From RYN-230 sp963841695 (GTDB lineage: Bacteria; Actinomycetota; Actinomycetes; Streptosporangiales; Streptosporangiaceae), in contig CAWJDQ010000005.1 of the NCBI GenBank assembly GCA_963841695.1, positions 124,001 to 188,000 on the forward strand: DNA of 64,000 bases, written 5' to 3'. Every line of letters begins with the position of its first letter. The first letter of the stretch is position 1. A program made the translations under genes and the position numbers. The notes beneath the pieces are model-generated. The model made no database searches. It was not told where the DNA came from and saw nothing but the letters and a program-made list of their open reading frames with translations. Shown piece after piece: positions 1 to 9,430 of the stretch.

Positions 1-1146
1 AGGTTGCCGATGACGCGGCGCCGCATGGCCTGCACGTCCGCGACGAAGTTGGGACGCTGGGACGCCTGCCAGACCATCGGGCTGAGCGCGTCGATGTAGG
101 CCTGGCCCAGCTCCCGGTCGCCGGCCACCGGGCGGGCCTTCAGCAGGGCCTGGAACTCCCACGTCTTGGCCCAGCGCCGGTAGTACGCGAGGTGGCTGGC
201 CAGGGTGCGGACCAGCGGGCCGTCCCGGCCTTCGGGACGGAGGTTGGGGTCCACCGGGAACAGGGCGCCTTCGGCGGTGGTCTGCGAGCAGGTCCGGATC
301 AGGCCCGCGGCGAGCTGGGTCGCGGTGCGCAGCGCGGCGGCCTCGGCGTTCGCGGCGGCGGGTGCATCCGCGGCGGCGGGCGCGTCGGGTGCGCCGGCGG
401 CGGGCGCGCCGGCGGGCGCGGCGGGTGCGGCGACGAAGATCACGTCTACGTCGCTGGCGTAGTTGAGCTCATGACCGCCGCACTTGCCCATGGCGATGAC
501 CGCCAGCCGGGCGGGGACCGAGCCGGGCGGCTGCTGTGACCGGGCGATGGCCAGCGCCGCCTCGAGGGCCGCGGCCGCCAGGTCGGCCAGCTCGGCCGCG
601 GTCTCGTCCACGGTCACCGCGCCCGTCAGGTCCCGGGCGGCCAGGTGCAGCAGCCGCCGCCGGTAGGCAGCCGCGAGTGCGGCCGGTGCGGCGCCCCGGT
701 CCCCGTCCTGCGCCCCGGCCGGATCGGCGACCGGCTCCGGGTCGTCGGGCTTGGCCCCCACCGCCAGGAGGAGATCCGCCCGCAGCTCGGCCGCGCCCGG
801 GCTGCGCAGCGCGTCCGGGCCGCTCAGCACCTGCCAGTCCGCCGGGTGCCGGACCAGGTGATCGCCGAGCGCCGCGCTCGCGCCGAGCACCGCGGTGAGC
901 CGGGCTCCGCAGCCCGGCGTCGGCGCGCAACGCGGCGAGCAGGTCGCCGCCGAGCGGCATCCGGGACAGCATGACCAGGGCCAGATCGGGGTCGGCGGCC
1001 GCGGCGAGGGAGGCTAGCAGGTCAGCGTCGGCGCCGTCAGGATCGAGGGCCAGGTCCTCGCTGAGCAGCCGCTCCGCCCGGGCGGCGTCCGCGAAACCCA
1101 GCCGGGCCAGCTCCCCGGCCGGTGTGGTTCTTCGGCGCGCACTCAC
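1..1146 (-). CDS. glnE: Glutamine synthetase adenylyltransferase/deadenylylase, N-terminal part, cut by left edge, one frameshift
   Basis: GlnE adds and removes AMP on a conserved tyrosine of type I glutamine synthetase in response to nitrogen status. The first ~80 residues (LARLGFADAARAERLL, then LALVMLSRMPLGGDLLAALR) are the GlnE N-terminus. A one-base excess near 900-907 shifts the frame. Past it the minus strand reads an intact adenylyltransferase region, including a nucleotidyltransferase signature (GKCGGHELNYASDVDVIF) near 430-490 whose Asp pair binds metal. The arginine expected before ELNY in the family is His here. An Ala/Pro-rich insertion follows the motif. The GTG start at 1146 is chosen because TACGGT lies exactly six bases upstream, a leaderless arrangement. 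The rest of the catalytic domain and the C-terminal domain lie outside the window. The frameshift is probably a sequence error. Confidence 0.85.
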
Positions 1147-1152
1147 ACCTGC

Positions 1153-1158
1153 ACCGTA
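1153..1158 (-). promoter_or_regulatory. -10 element of glnE, leaderless type
   Basis: On the minus strand TACGGT is followed by six bases and then the GTG at 1146. This spacing puts the transcript start at the start codon. There is no Shine-Dalgarno sequence. Inferred from sequence only. Confidence 0.45.
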
Positions 1159-1295
1159 ACGGCCGCGGGACGAGTTGGCTTCCCCTGGTGGGGCCAGTAC
1201 CGGGGCCGGCACGGCCGCGGCAGCGGCGGGAAGGAATTGATCCGGCGATCAGCGCCGGTGACCGGGGAGCCGGGAGGGAGGGGCCGGGGGACCCC

Positions 1296-1354
1296 CCGGC
1301 TTCCGCATGGAAGCCGGAGGTCCGGCGCCGGGGCCGTCCGTGGACGGCCCCGGC
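1296..1354. terminator. Two consecutive hairpins between the SARP gene and glnE
   Basis: The first hairpin has a perfect 9-bp stem (CCGGCTTCC / GGAAGCCGG, loop GCAT, 1296-1317). The second has a perfect 13-bp stem (1327-1339 with 1342-1354). Neither has a U-tract, which is common in GC-rich actinomycetes. They lie downstream of the SARP gene and upstream of glnE, so they probably separate the two transcripts. Confidence 0.45.
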
Positions 1355-1444
1355 AGGGGGGTGCACCGGGGGGGGGGTAGGTGCACTCTTAGAGTGTGCG
1401 ACAGGCCGGTAACGTCCCGGTAGCGCGGTTTACCGGCGGGTATG

Positions 1445-4400
1445 TCAGGCGCCGACGGCGTGGTCTTCGCGCAGCCGGGCACCCAGCGCGGACTCGGCTG
1501 GGGTCGCGGCGATCCCGAGGCCCGGCGGTTCCTCACCCTGCAGCCTGGCCCGGACCTGGTCGGCGTCGGAATGGTTCAGGCCTTCCAGGATGGCCAGCGC
1601 GTCCTGCCAGGCCTGGCGGGCCAGGTCCTCCTGACCGGAGACGTGGTAGGCATCGCCGAGGTGGACCAGCATGGTGGTCTCGTAGTACCCCGTCCGGAGT
1701 CCCGCGATGATGCTCACCGCGGTACGCAGGCAGCTGATGGCCTCGTCCAGCCGGCCCAGATGCAGCAGCGCGAACCCCATGCTGTCCCAGGTGGCCGCCT
1801 CGTTGAGCGCGTCTCCGCGGCCCCGGTACATGCTGAGCGCCTGCTCGCAGAATTCCAGCGCCTGCTCGTAGTCCCCCAGCTGGGCGTGCATCCAGCCGAC
1901 CCCGTTGAGCATCTTGGCCAGGCCCTGCTCGTGCCCTTCCTGGCGGTACAGGGTGAGGGAGAGCTGGGCGTGACCCAGCGCTTCCGCGATCCGGCCCTGC
2001 TGCTCGGCCAGGATCGCGATCTCGTTGTGCGCGCGGGCCTCACCCAGCCGGTCGCCTACCTGCCGATGCAGGTCGAGAGCCTGGCGGCAGTAATCGCGGG
2101 CCTCGGCCAGCTGGCCGAGACGGCCGACGGCGGCGGCCAGATCGCGGAACGCGTGCGCCTCCGCCGCCCGGTCCCCCAGCCGCCGGGCGGCGTCGATCGC
2201 GGTGCGCTGGATGGCGACCTGGTCGTGCCAGTAGCCCGCGCGGTCGAAGAACAGGTGCACCGCCCACGGCAGCTGCCACGCGTGCTGGTGCAAGCCGGCC
2301 TCACTGGCCTGGGCAATCGCCGCGATCAGCACCTGGCGCTCGGCTTCGTACCAGGCCAGCGTCTCAGCGGCGTAGCTGAGGAGCTCCGGGACCACGCCGG
2401 GCTGCGGCGGGTCCAGGGTGATGTGCGGGCGGACCGGGTTGAGGACCCGGCTGCCGGCCGAGGCGGTGTGCAGGTAGTGGTCCAGCACCCGGCGCACGGC
2501 CTGGCGCCGCTCCAGGTCACTGTCGGTGGTCTGGGCCAGGTACGCCGCGTAGGCACGGAGCAGGTCATGAAACGCGTACCGGCCCGGCGCATGCTCCGCG
2601 ATCAGGTGGGCGTCGGCCAGCTCGGCGACCGCGGCCGCCGCCTGCCCGCGGTCCACCCCGGCCAGGCTCGCGGCCGCGGCGATCGTCACGTCCGGCCCGG
2701 CGTGCAACCCGAGCAGCCGGAACATCCGCGCCGCCGGCCCGCTCAGCTGCTCGCACGACCAGGAGAACACCGCCCGGATGCTGGCCACCGGATCCCCGGC
2801 GTCCAGCGCTTCCAGCCGCCCCTGCGCGTCGGCCAGCTCGCGGGCCAGGTCGGCGAGCGGCAGGTAGGGCCGGGCGGCCACCCGGGCGGCCAGGATGCTC
2901 AGCGCCAGCGGCAGCCGGGAACACGCCTCGGTCAGCTGCCGGACGGCGTCGGCCTCCGCGCGGGCCCGCTCGCCCAGCCGGCTGGCCAGCAGCTCGGAGG
3001 CCTCGTCGGCGGTCAGCACGTCCAGCGGGACGAGCCTGGCCCCTTCGGTCGCGGCCAGGCCGGGCAGCCGCGCCCGGCTGGTCACCAGCGCGAGGCAGGA
3101 CCGGCTGCCCGGCAGCAGCGGCCGCACCTGGGCGGCGTCGCGGGCGTTGTCCAGGATGACCAGGACCCGCTTGCCGGCCAGCACGCTGCGGTACAGGGCG
3201 GACTGCGCCTCGACGCTGTCCGGTATCTGCTCCTCGGTCACGCCGTAGGCGCCCAGGAACCAGCGCAGCGCATCCCCCGGCGCGACCGGCGTGCCGGACG
3301 GGTCGAACCCGCGCAGGTTCACGTACAGCTGCCCGTCGGGGAACTCCGCGGCGCTGCGATGCGCCCAGTGCACCGCGAGGGCGGTCTTGCCGGCCCCCGC
3401 GGTACCGCCGATGACCAGGACCTTGGCGACATCGTCGGCGGAGGCCGCATCGTGCTGCCAGGCCTGCAGCTCGGCCAGCTCGGCGGTCCGCCCTGCGAAG
3501 TGCGCCACCCCGGCGGGCAGCTGCCGGGGTACCACGGCGGCCTGGCTGGCGGCGGCTCCGGCCGGCCCGGGACGGGACGGCCCGGCCCCCACGGTCGGGC
3601 TGGACTTCGCCGCGCCCGCCCGGCTGGCGGGCTGGCTCCCGCCCGGTCCCGCCCGGGCCACCGGCCCGGCGGCGGCCCGGCCCGGCGTCCGGCTGCCCGC
3701 CCCGCTGCCTGGCGCTGCCGGCCGCCACGGGGCGGCCGGCGCGGGCCCGGCCGGGCCGGCGTTCGCCGTGCGGCCGCCGGGTGCGCGACCGGGCAGCGGG
3801 GCCGGTCCGCGGCTGGCCCCCTCCGCGTCGCCAGGGGCGTGCCCGGCCCGGGGCCGCCGCTGCGCTGATCCCGGCTCCGGCGGCGGCGGGGCGGTCAGGA
3901 ACCTGGCCAGCGCGGGACCCGGCGCGGCCAGGTCCGGGTCGGCGTCCAGGATGCCGGCCTGCAGATCGCGCAGTTCCCGGCCAGGTTCCACGCCGAGCTC
4001 ATCCACGAGCAGCCGCCGGGTGCGCTGGTAGGCGGCCAGCGCCTCCGCCTGCCGGCCGCAGCGGTAGAGCGCCAGCATCAGCTGGGCGTGGAAGCGCTCA
4101 CGCCACGGGTGATCGCTCGCCAGCTGGGTGAGCTCGCCGACCAGCTCCGCGTGCATCCCCCGGGCCAGCCCGGCGTCCATCCGCCATTCCTGGGCCTGCA
4201 TCCGCAGCGCATCCAGCCGGGGTACCTCGGCCGTGATGAGCACGTTGGAGGGCACATCCACGAGCGGGTTCCCGCGCCACAGGCCGATCGCCTCGCCCAG
4301 GATCTCCCACGCCCCCGGGCCGCCGCGGGACGGCGTGTCGCGGCGGATGGCCTCGCCGCCCTGGCTGCACAGCGCGGTGAAACGCAGCGCGTCAACCTCG

Positions 4401-4708
4401 TCCGGTTCCGCCTCGAGGGCGTAACCCGGATCCCGGGTCACGATCCGGCGCCCGGCGACCGGGCCGAGGATCTGCCGCAGCCGCTTGACGTAGTTGCGGA
4501 TGGCCACCCGGGCGCCGGCCGGCGGCGCGCCGTCCCAGACGATCTCGGCCAGCTCGTCGTAGGAGGCGACCTGCCCGGCCCGCAGCGCCAGCGCGGCCAG
4601 GATCACCCGCTGCTTGGGGGCGGGGACAGGCACCGGCTCGCCGCCGTCGCGGACCAGTAATGGCCCGAGTACGCCCACCCAGAACACTGTGCCCTGACCC
4701 CGATCCAT
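1445..4708 (-). CDS. AfsR/SARP-family regulator with NB-ARC ATPase and TPR domains
   Basis: A 1087-residue cytoplasmic transcription factor of the AfsR type. In order: a winged-helix OmpR-like DNA-binding domain (residues ~10-100, with VAIRNYVKRLRQIL), a bacterial transcriptional activation domain (~100-255, ending ALAAYQRTRRLLVDELGVEP), a ~170-residue Pro/Ala/Gly linker, an NB-ARC ATPase (P-loop GGTAGAGKTA near 435, Walker B VLVILDNARD near 515), and C-terminal TPR repeats (~780-1060). Such proteins typically activate secondary-metabolite or developmental genes; no target is evident here. It lies between glnA2 and glnE on the same strand, so a nitrogen link is possible but unproven. Start: ATG 4708 gives the usual SARP N-terminus. 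A GTG at 4774, four bases after the glnA2 stop, would add 22 residues by translational coupling. Confidence 0.9.
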   Translation of the reverse strand: MDRGQGTVFWVGVLGPLLVRDGGEPVPVPAPKQRVILAALALRAGQVASYDELAEIVWDGAPPAGARVAIRNYVKRLRQILGPVAGRRIVTRDPGYALEAEPDEVDALRFTALCSQGGEAIRRDTPSRGGPGAWEILGEAIGLWRGNPLVDVPSNVLITAEVPRLDALRMQAQEWRMDAGLARGMHAELVGELTQLASDHPWRERFHAQLMLALYRCGRQAEALAAYQRTRRLLVDELGVEPGRELRDLQAGILDADPDLAAPGPALARFLTAPPPPEPGSAQRRPRAGHAPGDAEGASRGPAPLPGRAPGGRTANAGPAGPAPAAPWRPAAPGSGAGSRTPGRAAAGPVARAGPGGSQPASRAGAAKSSPTVGAGPSRPGPAGAAASQAAVVPRQLPAGVAHFAGRTAELAELQAWQHDAASADDVAKVLVIGGTAGAGKTALAVHWAHRSAAEFPDGQLYVNLRGFDPSGTPVAPGDALRWFLGAYGVTEEQIPDSVEAQSALYRSVLAGKRVLVILDNARDAAQVRPLLPGSRSCLALVTSRARLPGLAATEGARLVPLDVLTADEASELLASRLGERARAEADAVRQLTEACSRLPLALSILAARVAARPYLPLADLARELADAQGRLEALDAGDPVASIRAVFSWSCEQLSGPAARMFRLLGLHAGPDVTIAAAASLAGVDRGQAAAAVAELADAHLIAEHAPGRYAFHDLLRAYAAYLAQTTDSDLERRQAVRRVLDHYLHTASAGSRVLNPVRPHITLDPPQPGVVPELLSYAAETLAWYEAERQVLIAAIAQASEAGLHQHAWQLPWAVHLFFDRAGYWHDQVAIQRTAIDAARRLGDRAAEAHAFRDLAAAVGRLGQLAEARDYCRQALDLHRQVGDRLGEARAHNEIAILAEQQGRIAEALGHAQLSLTLYRQEGHEQGLAKMLNGVGWMHAQLGDYEQALEFCEQALSMYRGRGDALNEAATWDSMGFALLHLGRLDEAISCLRTAVSIIAGLRTGYYETTMLVHLGDAYHVSGQEDLARQAWQDALAILEGLNHSDADQVRARLQGEEPPGLGIAATPAESALGARLREDHAVGA

Positions 4709-4778
4709 GGTCCCGCCGCCCACCCCTGGCCCGACCGCTGTTCCGGCGCTCTCCGACGCCACGGCCTGGCTCACATAG

Positions 4779-6140
4779 TCATAGCACGGGCAAGTAACGA
4801 TCCAGCTCAAACTGGGTGACCTGGTGCCGGTACTCGCGCCACTCCTCGCGCTTGTTGCGCAGGAAGAAGTCAAACACGTGCTCACCGAGGGCCTGCGCCA
4901 CCAGTTCGCTGTCCTGCATCACCGTGATCGCCTCATCCAGGCTCTGCGGCAGCGGTGAGATACCCAGTGCCCGTCGCTCGGCCGAGGTGAGCGCCCAGAC
5001 GTCATCCTCCGCGCCGGGCGGCAGCTCGTAACCGGCCTCGATGCCTTTCAGGCCGGCTTCCAGGATCACCGCGAACGCAAGGTACGGATTGCACGCCGAG
5101 TCTACCGAGCGGAACTCGACCCGGGTGGCATTTCCCTTGTGCGGCTTGTACATCGGAATCCGCACCAGGGCCGACCGGTTGTTGTGGCCCCAGCAAATGT
5201 AGGCCGGGGCCTCGCCACCAGCGCCCGCGGCGCTTTCCGCCGCCCCCCATAGCCGCTTGTAGGAGTTGACCCACTGGTTGCAGACCGCGGTGATCTCCGC
5301 GGCGTGCCGGAGCAGGCCCGCGATGAACATCCGGCCCAGCTTGGACAGCTGGAATTCCGCGCCCGGCTCGTAGAAGACGTTACGGTCGCCCTCGAACAGC
5401 GACATGTGGGTGTGCATGCCCGAGCCCGGGTACTCGGTGAATGGCTTGGGCATAAAGGATGCATAAACGCCCTGCTGAAGCGCGACTTCCTTCATCACCA
5501 GCCGGAACGACATGATGTTGTCCGCGGTGGTCAGGGCGTCCGCGTACCGCAGGTCGATCTCCTGCTGGCCGGGGGCGCCCTCGTGGTGGCTGAACTCGAC
5601 CGAGATGCCCATGCTCTCCAGCATCTGGATCGACTCGTGCCGGAAGTCGTGCGCGACGCTGTGCGGGGTGTGGTCGAAGTAGCCGCCCGTGTCGATCGGC
5701 TGCGGCTTGAGGCCCGCCACGGGCCTTTCCTTCAGCAGGAAGAACTCCACCTCGGGATGGGTGTAGAAGGTGAAGCCGAGATCGGCGGCGTGGCCGAGCG
5801 CCCGCTTCAGCACGTAGCGGGGATCCGCGTAGGAGGGCGAGCCGTCCGGCATCCGGATGTCGCAGAACATCCGGCCCACCCCGGAGGCCTCGCCGCGCCA
5901 GGGCAGCAACTGGAACGTGGACGCGTCGGGCTTGGCGATCATGTCCGCCTCGTAGACCCGGGCGAACCCCTCGATCGCCGAGCCGTCGAACCCGATGCCC
6001 TCGGCGAAGGCTCCCTCGAGCTCGGCGGGGGCCACCGCGACCGACTTCAGGTACCCGAGGACGTCGGTGAACCACAGCCGGACAAAACGGATATCCCGCT
6101 CCTCCAGGGTGCGGAGGACGAATTCTTCCTGCCTGTCCAT
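4779..6140 (-). CDS. glnA2: Type I glutamine synthetase, GlnA2 class
   Basis: A 453-residue GlnA2-like protein resembling ATP-dependent glutamate-ammonia ligases. Hallmarks seen: GIGFDGSAIEGFARVYEADM (N-terminal beta-grasp and latch), EFSHHEGAPGQQEIDLRYAD (metal-binding glutamates), PGSGMHTHMSLF (ATP/metal site), and RSALVRIPMYKP with EFRSVDSACNPYLAFA (glutamate and ATP binding). The N-terminus MDRQEEFVLRTLEERDIRFV matches actinobacterial GlnA2 rather than GlnA1. In Streptomyces GlnA2 has been linked to polyamine gamma-glutamylation, so glutamine synthesis may not be its main role. The ATG at 6140 has an AGGACAGG Shine-Dalgarno; an upstream in-frame ATG at 6200 is less likely. A possible GlnR site lies at 6246-6261. 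The stop lies just before the SARP gene. Confidence 0.93.
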   Translation of the reverse strand: MDRQEEFVLRTLEERDIRFVRLWFTDVLGYLKSVAVAPAELEGAFAEGIGFDGSAIEGFARVYEADMIAKPDASTFQLLPWRGEASGVGRMFCDIRMPDGSPSYADPRYVLKRALGHAADLGFTFYTHPEVEFFLLKERPVAGLKPQPIDTGGYFDHTPHSVAHDFRHESIQMLESMGISVEFSHHEGAPGQQEIDLRYADALTTADNIMSFRLVMKEVALQQGVYASFMPKPFTEYPGSGMHTHMSLFEGDRNVFYEPGAEFQLSKLGRMFIAGLLRHAAEITAVCNQWVNSYKRLWGAAESAAGAGGEAPAYICWGHNNRSALVRIPMYKPHKGNATRVEFRSVDSACNPYLAFAVILEAGLKGIEAGYELPPGAEDDVWALTSAERRALGISPLPQSLDEAITVMQDSELVAQALGEHVFDFFLRNKREEWREYRHQVTQFELDRYLPVL

Positions 6141-6245
6141 GGCGGCCTGTCCTTGCTGGTCAGCGGCGTTCACCTGGGGAAATGGCGGGCAGCACAGCAT
6201 ACCGGCTGACCGAGCCCGCCCGGGCTGACAGTCTCTCGCGACCGT

Positions 6246-6261
6246 GTTACCAGGGCGTTAC
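6246..6261 (-). promoter_or_regulatory. Candidate GlnR box upstream of glnA2
   Basis: GTTAC, six bases, GTTAC fits the actinobacterial GlnR AC-n9-AC core. It lies about 105 bp upstream of the glnA2 start. The second half differs from the Streptomyces GAAAC consensus, so this is suggestive only. Confidence 0.35.
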
Positions 6262-6386
6262 AAAGCTGCGGCGAGTCTACCCGCTGTCCGCGAGCCGAGC
6301 CTGGCCTCCCAGGCCGGAACCTGCCGCGGGCCACCGGGGTCTGCCCGGGGGCCGGCGGGCGGCCGGGTGCGGGCCGGGTGCCCGAT

Positions 6387-6392
6387 TAGAGT
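6387..6392 (+). promoter_or_regulatory. -10 element of nadE, leaderless type
   Basis: TAGAGT is followed by GACAGG and then the GTG start at 6399. This places transcription start at the initiation codon. No Shine-Dalgarno sequence precedes it. Confidence 0.45.
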
Positions 6393-6398
6393 GACAGG

Positions 6399-8219
6399 GT
6401 GACCAGGCTGCGGATCGCCCTTGCCCAGGTGAACTCGACCGTCGGCGACCTGGCGGGCAACGCCGCGACGGTGGCGGAGTGGACCCGCCGCGCCGCGGAC
6501 GCCGGCGCCGACCTCGTCGTGTTCCCGGAGATGATGCTGACCGGCTACCCGGTGGAGGACCTGGCGCTCCGGGACTCGTTCGTGGACGCCTCGATCGCCA
6601 CCCTGGAGGCGACGGCTCAGCAACTGGACGCAGGCGGGCTCGGCGGCGTCGCCGTCGTCACCGGCTACCTGGGCCGGCGGTCTGGCGGCACGCCCCGGGT
6701 CGGCGAACCGGTGAGCTCGGCCCAGAACGCGGCCGCACTGCTGTACGGCGGGACGGTCGCGGTCACCACGGCCAAGCATCACCTGCCGAATTACGGGGTG
6801 TTCGACGAGTACCGCTACTTCGTGCCCGGGAACCGGCTGCCGGTGGTCCGGGTCCCGGCCCGCTCCGGGGACGCGGTGGACGTGGCCATCGCCATCTGCG
6901 AGGACCTGTGGCAGGACGGCGGCCCGGTCGCGGTGACCCGGCAGGCGGGCGCGGGGCTGCTGGTGGTCCCGAACGCGTCCCCGTACGAGCGGGGCAAGGA
7001 CCAGGCCCGGCTGGAACTGGTGGTCCGCCGGGCCCGCGAGGCGGGCGCGGCCCTGGCCTACGTGAACATGATGTGCGGCCAGGACGAGCTGGTCTTCGAC
7101 GGCGATTCGATCATCGTCAACGCCGAGGGCGGCCTGATCGCGCGGGGACCGCAGTTCGAGGAAGCGCTGCTGGTCGCGGACCTCGACCTGCCCCCGGCGC
7201 CGCCGGTCACGGACACCAGCCCGTCCCCCGACACCCCTGCCGAGCCCGGCGACGGCACGGTGATGAGCATCCACCGGGTAGCGCTGCCCGCGCCGGCCAC
7301 CCCGCCCCGTCCGCTGCCCCCGCTTCCTGAGCCCATGATCGCCGCCCGGCTGGCCCCCCGGGCCGAGGTCTACTCCGCCCTGGTCACCGGGGTGCGCGAC
7401 TACGTGCGCAAGAACGGCTTCCGCTCGGTCATCCTGGGCCTGTCCGGGGGCATCGACTCCGCGCTGGTCGCCACCATCGCGGCGGACGCGCTGGGGCCGG
7501 ACCAGGTGCACGTCGTGCTGATGCCCAGCGCCTACTCCTCGGGGCATTCGGTGAGCGACGCGGAGGACCTGGCCAAGCGCCAGGGGCTGCACGCCCGGAC
7601 GGTCCCGATCGCCCCGATGGTGGACGCGTTCCAGGCCGAGCTGAACCTGGACGGACTGGCCGCGGAGAACCTCCAGTCCCGGATCCGCGGCGTGATCCTG
7701 ATGGGGCTGAGCAACGCCGACGGCCACCTGGTCCTGACCACCGGTAACAAGAGCGAGATCGCCACCGGCTACTCGACCCTGTACGGCGACTCGGCCGGCG
7801 GCTTCGGGCCGATCAAGGACGTGCTCAAGACGCTGGTGTGGGAGCTGGCCCGGTGGCGCAACGCGCAGGCGGTGGAGCGCGGCCAGACGCCGCCCATCCC
7901 GGAGAACTCGATCACCAAGCCGCCGAGCGCGGAGCTGGCTCCGGGGCAGCTCGACACCGATTCGCTGCCCGACTACGCGGTACTCGACGCGCTGCTGGAC
8001 GACTACGTGGAAAAGGACCTGGGCGCGGCCGAGCTGATCGCGGCCGGTCACGACCCGGACCTGGTGGACCGGGTGATCCAGCTGGTCGACCGGGCCGAGT
8101 ACAAGCGGCGCCAGTACCCGCCGGGCCCGAAGATCACGCCGCGCAACTTCGGCCGTGACCGGCGCCTGCCGATCACCAACCGCTGGCGCGAGCCGCGCCC
8201 GGACGGCCAGCCCGGCTGA
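6399..8219 (+). CDS. nadE: Glutamine-dependent NAD+ synthetase
   Basis: A 606-residue two-domain enzyme that amidates deamido-NAD+ to NAD+ using glutamine, the last step of NAD synthesis. The N-terminal nitrilase-type glutaminase shows the triad: Glu in VFPEMMLTGYP (~46), Lys in AKHHLPNYG (~127) and Cys in AICEDLW (~167). The C-terminal synthetase has the PP-loop LGLSGGIDSALVATIA near 347 and the GNKSEIATGYSTLYGD motif. The shorter actinobacterial spacing between domains includes a Pro-rich stretch (~265-305). The gene is intact. The GTG start is supported by TAGAGT six bases upstream. It is divergent from glnA2 and convergent with the DUF2891 gene. Confidence 0.95.
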   Translation: MTRLRIALAQVNSTVGDLAGNAATVAEWTRRAADAGADLVVFPEMMLTGYPVEDLALRDSFVDASIATLEATAQQLDAGGLGGVAVVTGYLGRRSGGTPRVGEPVSSAQNAAALLYGGTVAVTTAKHHLPNYGVFDEYRYFVPGNRLPVVRVPARSGDAVDVAIAICEDLWQDGGPVAVTRQAGAGLLVVPNASPYERGKDQARLELVVRRAREAGAALAYVNMMCGQDELVFDGDSIIVNAEGGLIARGPQFEEALLVADLDLPPAPPVTDTSPSPDTPAEPGDGTVMSIHRVALPAPATPPRPLPPLPEPMIAARLAPRAEVYSALVTGVRDYVRKNGFRSVILGLSGGIDSALVATIAADALGPDQVHVVLMPSAYSSGHSVSDAEDLAKRQGLHARTVPIAPMVDAFQAELNLDGLAAENLQSRIRGVILMGLSNADGHLVLTTGNKSEIATGYSTLYGDSAGGFGPIKDVLKTLVWELARWRNAQAVERGQTPPIPENSITKPPSAELAPGQLDTDSLPDYAVLDALLDDYVEKDLGAAELIAAGHDPDLVDRVIQLVDRAEYKRRQYPPGPKITPRNFGRDRRLPITNRWREPRPDGQPG

Positions 8220-8246
8220 TCCCCCTCGCGCCCGGCCCAGCGCGGG

Positions 8247-9300
8247 TCAGCCCAGCATCAGCACCGCGTAGCCGACCAGCCAGTGCTCCAGCTGGTAGTC
8301 CCCGCCCAGCACGTAGGGCAGAACGGCCTTCGCGTGCTGGCGGGCGGCCGCCACCGCGGGCTCGGCCCGCGGGTCGCCGGGCGGCAGGGCGCCGGCGATC
8401 TGCCGCCAGCACCACGCCCGGGTGGCGTTCAGGCCGTGCACCCGGCCGCCCTGGTCCTGGCCCGACGGCGGGATCACCGGCCACGGCCGGGGTGAACAAG
8501 GTCGCGGGGCGGCCCCACTCGAGCCCGGGCAGGAACATGGCCAGCCAGTCGGCGAACTCGGGCGGCGGCAGGACCCGCGCCATCAGCTCCGCCTCGGTCA
8601 GGGCCGGTGAGACGCAGTCATCGCCCGAGGGTTCCCAGTCAGCCGGGTACATGCTGTCTGCGCTGAACCAGGCGAGGGTCCGGGCCGCGATCGCGTCGCG
8701 CAGCGCCGGGTCGCCCGCGCGCGCCCTGGCCTCGGCGAAGGGCCAGGCCAGGGACAGGCCGAAGGCGCTGCCCTGCTCTGTCCCGTAGCGGACCGGGTAG
8801 GACTGCCCGGGCAGCCAGCTGAGCAGCCGCCCAGCCAGGGCCTCGGCCAGCGGGCCCATGGCCAGCGCCCACTTGCGGGCGTCCGGGTTGTCCCAGGTCT
8901 GCGTCTCGTGGACGAGGGCGAGCGCCCAGCCCCAGCCCTGCGGGCGCTCGGCCCAGGCGTCGGCGCTGCGCGCGAACTCGGCCTCGGCCGCCAGGGCCAC
9001 CGGGGTGAACTGGGCGCCGAGCGCGGACCGGATCTCACCGCCGGGCACCGCGCCGGGCATGGTGCGCAGCAGCCGCACCAGCGCCCAGTGCATCTGGACC
9101 GAGGAGTGCCAGTCGAAGCTGCCGTAGAACACCGGCGTCCGCGCCCGGGGCCGGTAGGGGAAGTCGCCCGGCGCGGTCATCGTGTGCTGCATCGCCGCCG
9201 GGAACTCGTGCCTGATGTTGGCCAGCGCCGCGGCCGCGTACCCGGGCGCCTCGGTGCGCAGTAGCTCGGCCGACTCCTGCGATAGGTCCACGGTCTGCAC
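8247..9300 (-). CDS. DUF2891 family protein, frameshifted near the C-terminus
   Basis: A ~350-residue protein of unknown function matching the DUF2891 family: residues ~50-70 read TPVFYGSFDWHSSVQMHWAL, the family's FDWHSSVHGHW core, followed by WGWALALVHETQTW and DDCVSPALTEAELMARVLP. The conserved His, Trp and Asp suggest an enzymatic alpha-helical fold, but no reaction is established. A one-base excess near 8483 breaks the frame; the second frame completes the domain (HGLNATRAWCWRQIA ... EHWLVGYAVLMLG, stop at 8247). The start is GTG 9300 or, better spaced from AGGAGG, GTG 9291. It is convergent with nadE and preceded by a 17-bp tandem repeat. Confidence 0.75.
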
Positions 9301-9325
9301 ACCCTCCTGCCGAGAGGTCCGGCCT

Positions 9326-9393
9326 GCCCAGTGGTCTGGCCAGCCCAGTGGCCTGGCCAGCGCAGTGGTCTGGCCAGCGCAGTGGTCTGGCCC
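9326..9393. repeat. Four 17-bp tandem repeats upstream of the DUF2891 gene
   Basis: Four consecutive 17-bp units with consensus GCSCAGTGGTCTGGCCA fill the gap between the DUF2891 start and the phzF-like stop. Units differ at one or two bases. They could be binding sites or a slippage product; no regulator is known. Confidence 0.7.
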
Positions 9394-9430
9394 GCCACGA
9401 GATGGATTCCGGGACCAGGCTGTCCTACCC

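Larger units (their letters stand above)
1147..1444. other. Intergenic region between glnE and the SARP gene
   Basis: About 300 bases without a gene. Besides the two hairpins it holds a third hairpin just after the SARP stop (CCGGTA / TACCGG arms, 1417-1436) and a 13-bp palindrome CACTCTTAGAGTG at 1384-1396 of unknown role. The glnE -10 element is at its left end. Confidence 0.4.

Noticed and set aside
1442..3868. An 808-residue plus-strand frame opposite the SARP gene
   Set aside because: It is a GC-driven shadow; composition is Arg/Gly/Pro-rich and no family motif is present, whereas the minus strand encodes a complete AfsR-type protein.
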